This document shows positions 30,605 to 32,976 of a DNA stretch of 32,976 nt, piece after piece (position 1 is the first letter of the stretch; every line of letters starts with the position of its first letter). The position numbers and the translations under genes were made by a program. The DNA is from a virus: IMG/VR virus record IMGVR_UViG_3300032298_000394, positions 1-32,976 of that record; one strand, 5' to 3'. The notes below the pieces were generated by a model. The model made no database searches. It was not told the origin of the DNA and saw nothing but the letters and a program-made list of their open reading frames with translations.

Positions 30605-30612
30605 TATAAATA
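30605..30612 (-). promoter_or_regulatory. TATTTATA box on the minus strand (TATAAATA on plus)
   Basis: On the minus strand the box reads TATTTATA and ends 6 bases before the ATG at 30598, the same geometry as on the plus strand elsewhere. On the plus strand it reads TATAAATA and overlaps the ATG at 30612, so it cannot serve that start as a T4-type late promoter. Confidence 0.45.
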
Positions 30613-31793
30613 TGGGAAACGAATTTTTTGATGCTGGTGAGTTTGAATTTGAATTAGAAAAATCTAAGTTTATCAAAAACATTGATTATTTGAAGAGTAT
30701 GTCTGCTGAAGAACAGACATTTTATAAGAAATGGGTTGAAGTACAGTCTTATAAAGATTACTTGAATAAATCTGGAGTAGTTAAAGCTAAGATTTGGAAT
30801 CCTACAGATATTAACAATGTAGAATTGACGGTTAAAGAATTGGAAAGTTTAAATCCAACTATTGTTCATGTTACACCAGGTAGTGCATATGAACAAGACT
30901 GGTTGATGTTACGATTGTTTTGTCATACAATGGAATATGCACAAACACCGGGTAGATTTGTTAAGTTATTGATTACAGATGGTAATGTGGATAATCCAAG
31001 ATATTTGGGTGCGGTAAGTATTTCAAGTGATGTTATTTTAATTACAGTCAGAGACAATTATATTGGATGGACGGCTGATAATAAATTAAAAGATAAAAGA
31101 CTAGTTCATAGTGCTATTGGTAGTTGTATTATGAGTACCCAACCATTTGGTTATAATTTCTTGGGTGGTAAGTTAGTAGCTGCTTTAATTACTACTTCTA
31201 AAACCAGAGAAATTTGGAAGAAACTATACGGAGAAGAATTGGTTGGTATGACTACAACCAGTTTGTATGGTAGTTACAGTATGTATAACAGCCTTAAATG
31301 GTGGCACAAATGTGGTTCAAGTACTGGTAAGATGATGATTAAACCAGATGACAGTGTATATGAAATATGGCATCAATGGATAAAAGATAATAAGGCTGAA
31401 CAGTACAATAAATCAATGACGCAAAAAGAAGGTGTAAGTGGACCTGTAACTGGTGCAAAGAACCGGGTTATTAGTATGATATTTCAGACATTAAAAATTA
31501 AAGCTAGTGATTATACACATGGATATGAACGAGGTGTATATTATAGTTCTTTTTATGAAAACACCAAAGAATTCTTACAAAACAAGATTAGTGAACAAGA
31601 TTTAAAATTGAAAGAATTGTTTAAAAAGGATACCCAAGGTGTTTTTGACTGGTGGAAACCAAAAGCTATAGAAAGATATAAAAAACTTCATAGTGAAGGT
31701 AATATCAAGTCTGATATCCTATTTTATAATAAAATGATAGGAATGACTTATGATGAAGCTAAATTAAAGTTTTTTAATGAAGTTGGTCGATAG
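30612..31793 (+). CDS. DUF4338 / DruA-like protein
   Basis: A 393-residue protein that I match, by pattern, to the DUF4338 family that includes DruA of the Druantia anti-phage system. Landmarks: R-Y-L-G-A-V-S-I-S-S-D (130-140), R-D-N-Y-I-G-W (147-153), N-F-L-G-G-K-L-V-A-A-L-I-T-T-S (182-196) and T-T-S-L-Y-G-S-Y-S-M-Y (215-225) followed by G-S-S-T-G-K. The first 90 and last 150 residues are helical and specific to this protein. The biochemical activity of the family is not settled, and large phages do carry stand-alone members. The start lies 13 bases from the divergent minus-strand start. DNA modification or counter-defence is an inference, helped by the Mom-like gene 5 kb upstream. Confidence 0.58.
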   Translation: MGNEFFDAGEFEFELEKSKFIKNIDYLKSMSAEEQTFYKKWVEVQSYKDYLNKSGVVKAKIWNPTDINNVELTVKELESLNPTIVHVTPGSAYEQDWLMLRLFCHTMEYAQTPGRFVKLLITDGNVDNPRYLGAVSISSDVILITVRDNYIGWTADNKLKDKRLVHSAIGSCIMSTQPFGYNFLGGKLVAALITTSKTREIWKKLYGEELVGMTTTSLYGSYSMYNSLKWWHKCGSSTGKMMIKPDDSVYEIWHQWIKDNKAEQYNKSMTQKEGVSGPVTGAKNRVISMIFQTLKIKASDYTHGYERGVYYSSFYENTKEFLQNKISEQDLKLKELFKKDTQGVFDWWKPKAIERYKKLHSEGNIKSDILFYNKMIGMTYDEAKLKFFNEVGR

Positions 31794-31810
31794 TTATATA
31801 TTTATATAAC
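31793..31810 (+). promoter_or_regulatory. TATTTATA box at the apex of a hairpin
   Basis: GTTATAT (31793-31799) pairs with ATATAAC (31804-31810) around a 4-base loop. TATTTATA occupies 31799-31806, and the stem ends 2 bases before the ATG at 31813. The upstream stop codon is at the stem base. Confidence 0.5.
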
Positions 31811-31812
31811 AA

Positions 31813-32199
31813 ATGATAGTAAATTTCATCAAAGATAATAGATTTCCTAAGTTTATCAATCAATTAACATCTAATTCATTGAATCAAACTGATAGTACCT
31901 ATGTGGATACTAGTCCCAATGGAATTTTTGATGGTGATATTGGTACGGTTCTAATTAAAGATGGTATAGATATATTGTATAAAACAAATAATGATACTGA
32001 ATTTACAAATTTATCCAGTTATTTTAAGACTGTAGTTGACGCAAAGAGTGGATTACTTACGGGTGGTATTAATAAAAAAGCTACTTGGATTAAAAATAGT
32101 TCTTCTACAGAAAAGACTTGGAAATTTTTGGGATACACTTGTCCATTCGACAGTACTTGTGCTTCATGTCCGATTCCATATGCTTACTATCCGACTTGA
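31813..32199 (+). CDS. Small protein with C-terminal Cys cluster
   Basis: A 128-residue protein, unrecognised. It looks beta-rich, with G-I-F-D-G-D-I-G-T-V-L-I-K-D-G (about 37-51) and W-K-F-L-G-Y near the end. The last residues hold C-P-F-D-S-T-C-A-S-C-P, three cysteines spaced for a small metal or disulfide site. The domain resembles short virion or adhesion modules in composition, but no family can be named. Late-type box and hairpin precede it. The UvsE-like gene follows 46 bases later behind its own sigma70-like promoter. Confidence 0.55.
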   Translation: MIVNFIKDNRFPKFINQLTSNSLNQTDSTYVDTSPNGIFDGDIGTVLIKDGIDILYKTNNDTEFTNLSSYFKTVVDAKSGLLTGGINKKATWIKNSSSTEKTWKFLGYTCPFDSTCASCPIPYAYYPT

Positions 32200-32209
32200 T
32201 ATTAAGTTC

Positions 32210-32238
32210 TTGACATTTTTATAATTTTGTGGTAGGGT
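32210..32238 (+). promoter_or_regulatory. Sigma70-like promoter of UvsE-like gene
   Basis: TTGACA (32210-32215, consensus), 17-base spacer, TAGGGT (32233-32238), with TGTGGTAG at 32228-32235. The predicted start lies at or just before the ATG at 32246, implying a leaderless mRNA. Confidence 0.62.
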
Positions 32239-32245
32239 ATAGACA

Positions 32246-32976
32246 ATGAAAAAATCATTGTGTTGCATTTCTCTTCAACTTCAAGAAAAAGGTTTCAAGG
32301 CAAATACCATGACCAAGACTAGGTTCTTGACATTGGAACGAAAAAGTGCTTTATCTACCATTTCCCAACGAACATTAAACAATGTGTATGTTGCGGTAAA
32401 TACATTTGCATTTTGTGCAAGTAAAGGTTGGAATTATCGTATCAGCAGTGATTTGTTTCCACTGGCTACTTTACCCGAAGCAAATCTATCATTTGATATT
32501 CTTCCTGACAAAGACCGTATTTATGCAGAATTCAAGCGTGGTACAGAAATCATTAAAAAAAATAAATTGCGGTGTAGTACACATCCTGATCAATTTGTAG
32601 TACCTGCAAGTGCTACAAAGACTGTTGTAGAAAAGTCTATTGTTGAACTAAAAAATCATGCTGGTATCATGGATTTGTTTGGTTTACCCCAATCATACGA
32701 TTCGCCAATTAATATTCATATGAATTGTTATAAAGGTGGTACTAAAGATATAGCTAAACGGTTTATTGATGTATACAATGATTTACCTATTAATGTAAAG
32801 TCTCGTTTGGTACTTGAGAATGAAGACAAACCTAACAGTTGGAAAGTAGAAGAGTTGTATGATTTGGTTTATTCAAACACTGGCATTCCTATCACGTATG
32901 ACAATCTTCATTTTCGTTGTAACCCAGGCAAATTATCTGCTAAAGAAGCGGTAAAGTTGTCTATGTCAACATGGGG
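32246..32976 (+). CDS. uvsE: UV-damage endonuclease, UvsE/UVDE family (3' end beyond window)
   Basis: An open frame of 243 codons running off the window end. It carries the metal-binding motifs of UVDE TIM-barrel nucleases in order: S-T-H-P-D-Q-F, N-I-H-M-N, L-V-L-E-N-E-D, and I-T-Y-D-N-L-H-F. The N-terminal Q-R-T-L-N-N-V and W-N-Y-R-I-S-S-D-L-F-P also fit the family. The remaining C-terminal ligands lie outside. UVDE nicks DNA 5' of UV photoproducts and starts excision repair, a function T4 covers with the unrelated DenV. The start has a consensus -35 box and no Shine-Dalgarno. It was not a complete frame within the window, so coordinates are partial at the right edge. Confidence 0.9.
   Translation, partial: MKKSLCCISLQLQEKGFKANTMTKTRFLTLERKSALSTISQRTLNNVYVAVNTFAFCASKGWNYRISSDLFPLATLPEANLSFDILPDKDRIYAEFKRGTEIIKKNKLRCSTHPDQFVVPASATKTVVEKSIVELKNHAGIMDLFGLPQSYDSPINIHMNCYKGGTKDIAKRFIDVYNDLPINVKSRLVLENEDKPNSWKVEELYDLVYSNTGIPITYDNLHFRCNPGKLSAKEAVKLSMSTW

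Noticed and set aside
30605-30612. TATAAATA on the plus strand as a T4-type late promoter for the DUF4338-like gene
   Set aside because: It overlaps the ATG at 30612, so transcription from it would begin inside the gene. The minus-strand reading fits the box geometry seen elsewhere.
1-32976. tRNA genes, CRISPR arrays, insertion sequences, integrase or attachment sites
   Set aside because: Looked for cloverleaf-like GC-rich islands, regularly spaced repeats, transposase or integrase motifs, and flanking direct repeats; none seen by eye. A covariance-model scan would be needed to exclude a divergent tRNA.

Overview
This 33-kb, strongly AT-rich window is a segment of a large tailed-phage genome: a contractile-tail (myovirus) phage only distantly related to T4. 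A T4 gp19-type tail tube, a T4 gp26-type protein, a tape measure and a LysM/gp53-type protein sit beside a T4-style replication set (gp32-like SSB, RecA/UvsX recombinase, RNase H/FEN nuclease, gp41/DnaB helicase) and a class Ia ribonucleotide reductase. The polymerase is a short family A enzyme, not T4's family B gp43. This fits the divergent 'far-T4' type of environmental phage, such as Rhodothermus phage RM378, better than a classical T4 relative. Recognisable Shine-Dalgarno sequences are almost absent, so the host probably tolerates SD-independent or leaderless translation; the host cannot be named. No tRNA, rRNA, CRISPR array, integrase or IS element was seen, and no gap between genes exceeds about 110 bases.

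Layout. (1) 1-12123: nucleotidyltransferase, then a tail module in P2/Mu-like order: tube (gp19), a nucleotidylyltransferase, gp26-like protein plus a small ATG-less ORF in another frame, tape measure, tube-cap/baseplate protein, LysM protein, hub-like protein, small unknown. (2) 12124-13511: exonuclease-less family A polymerase with its own sigma70-like promoter. (3) 13554-16425: three unknown late genes. (4) 16422-24515: SSB, recombinase, FEN nuclease, replicative helicase, NrdA, NrdB. (5) 24567-26755: membrane-anchored coiled-coil protein, Mom-like DNA-modification protein, Lys-rich protein, secreted His/Val-rich protein. (6) 26862-30312: MoxR/CobS-type AAA+ ATPase, HExxH-VWA protein, and a small conserved-looking protein. 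(7) 30365-32976: the only minus-strand gene, a DruA/DUF4338-like protein, a small Cys-containing protein and a UvsE-type UV-damage endonuclease cut off by the window end.

Regulation is the most interesting layer. Two promoter classes follow function. Replication and repair genes have TTGAC-like -35 boxes 15-17 bases from TA-rich -10 boxes, three of them with a shared TGTGGTA element. Structural and accessory genes carry a TATTTATA box (reverse complement of the T4 late consensus TATAAATA) usually 4-11 bases before ATG. At several of these genes the box lies inside or against an AT-rich hairpin whose 3' arm ends at, or includes, the start codon. That suggests a T4 e/soc/49-type switch: read-through RNA hides the start, while late RNA begun inside the hairpin exposes it. 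Other highlights are a likely tail-chaperone frameshift at a T7 run, and an SSB-gene leader with a pseudoknot-like element and UUAA repeats.
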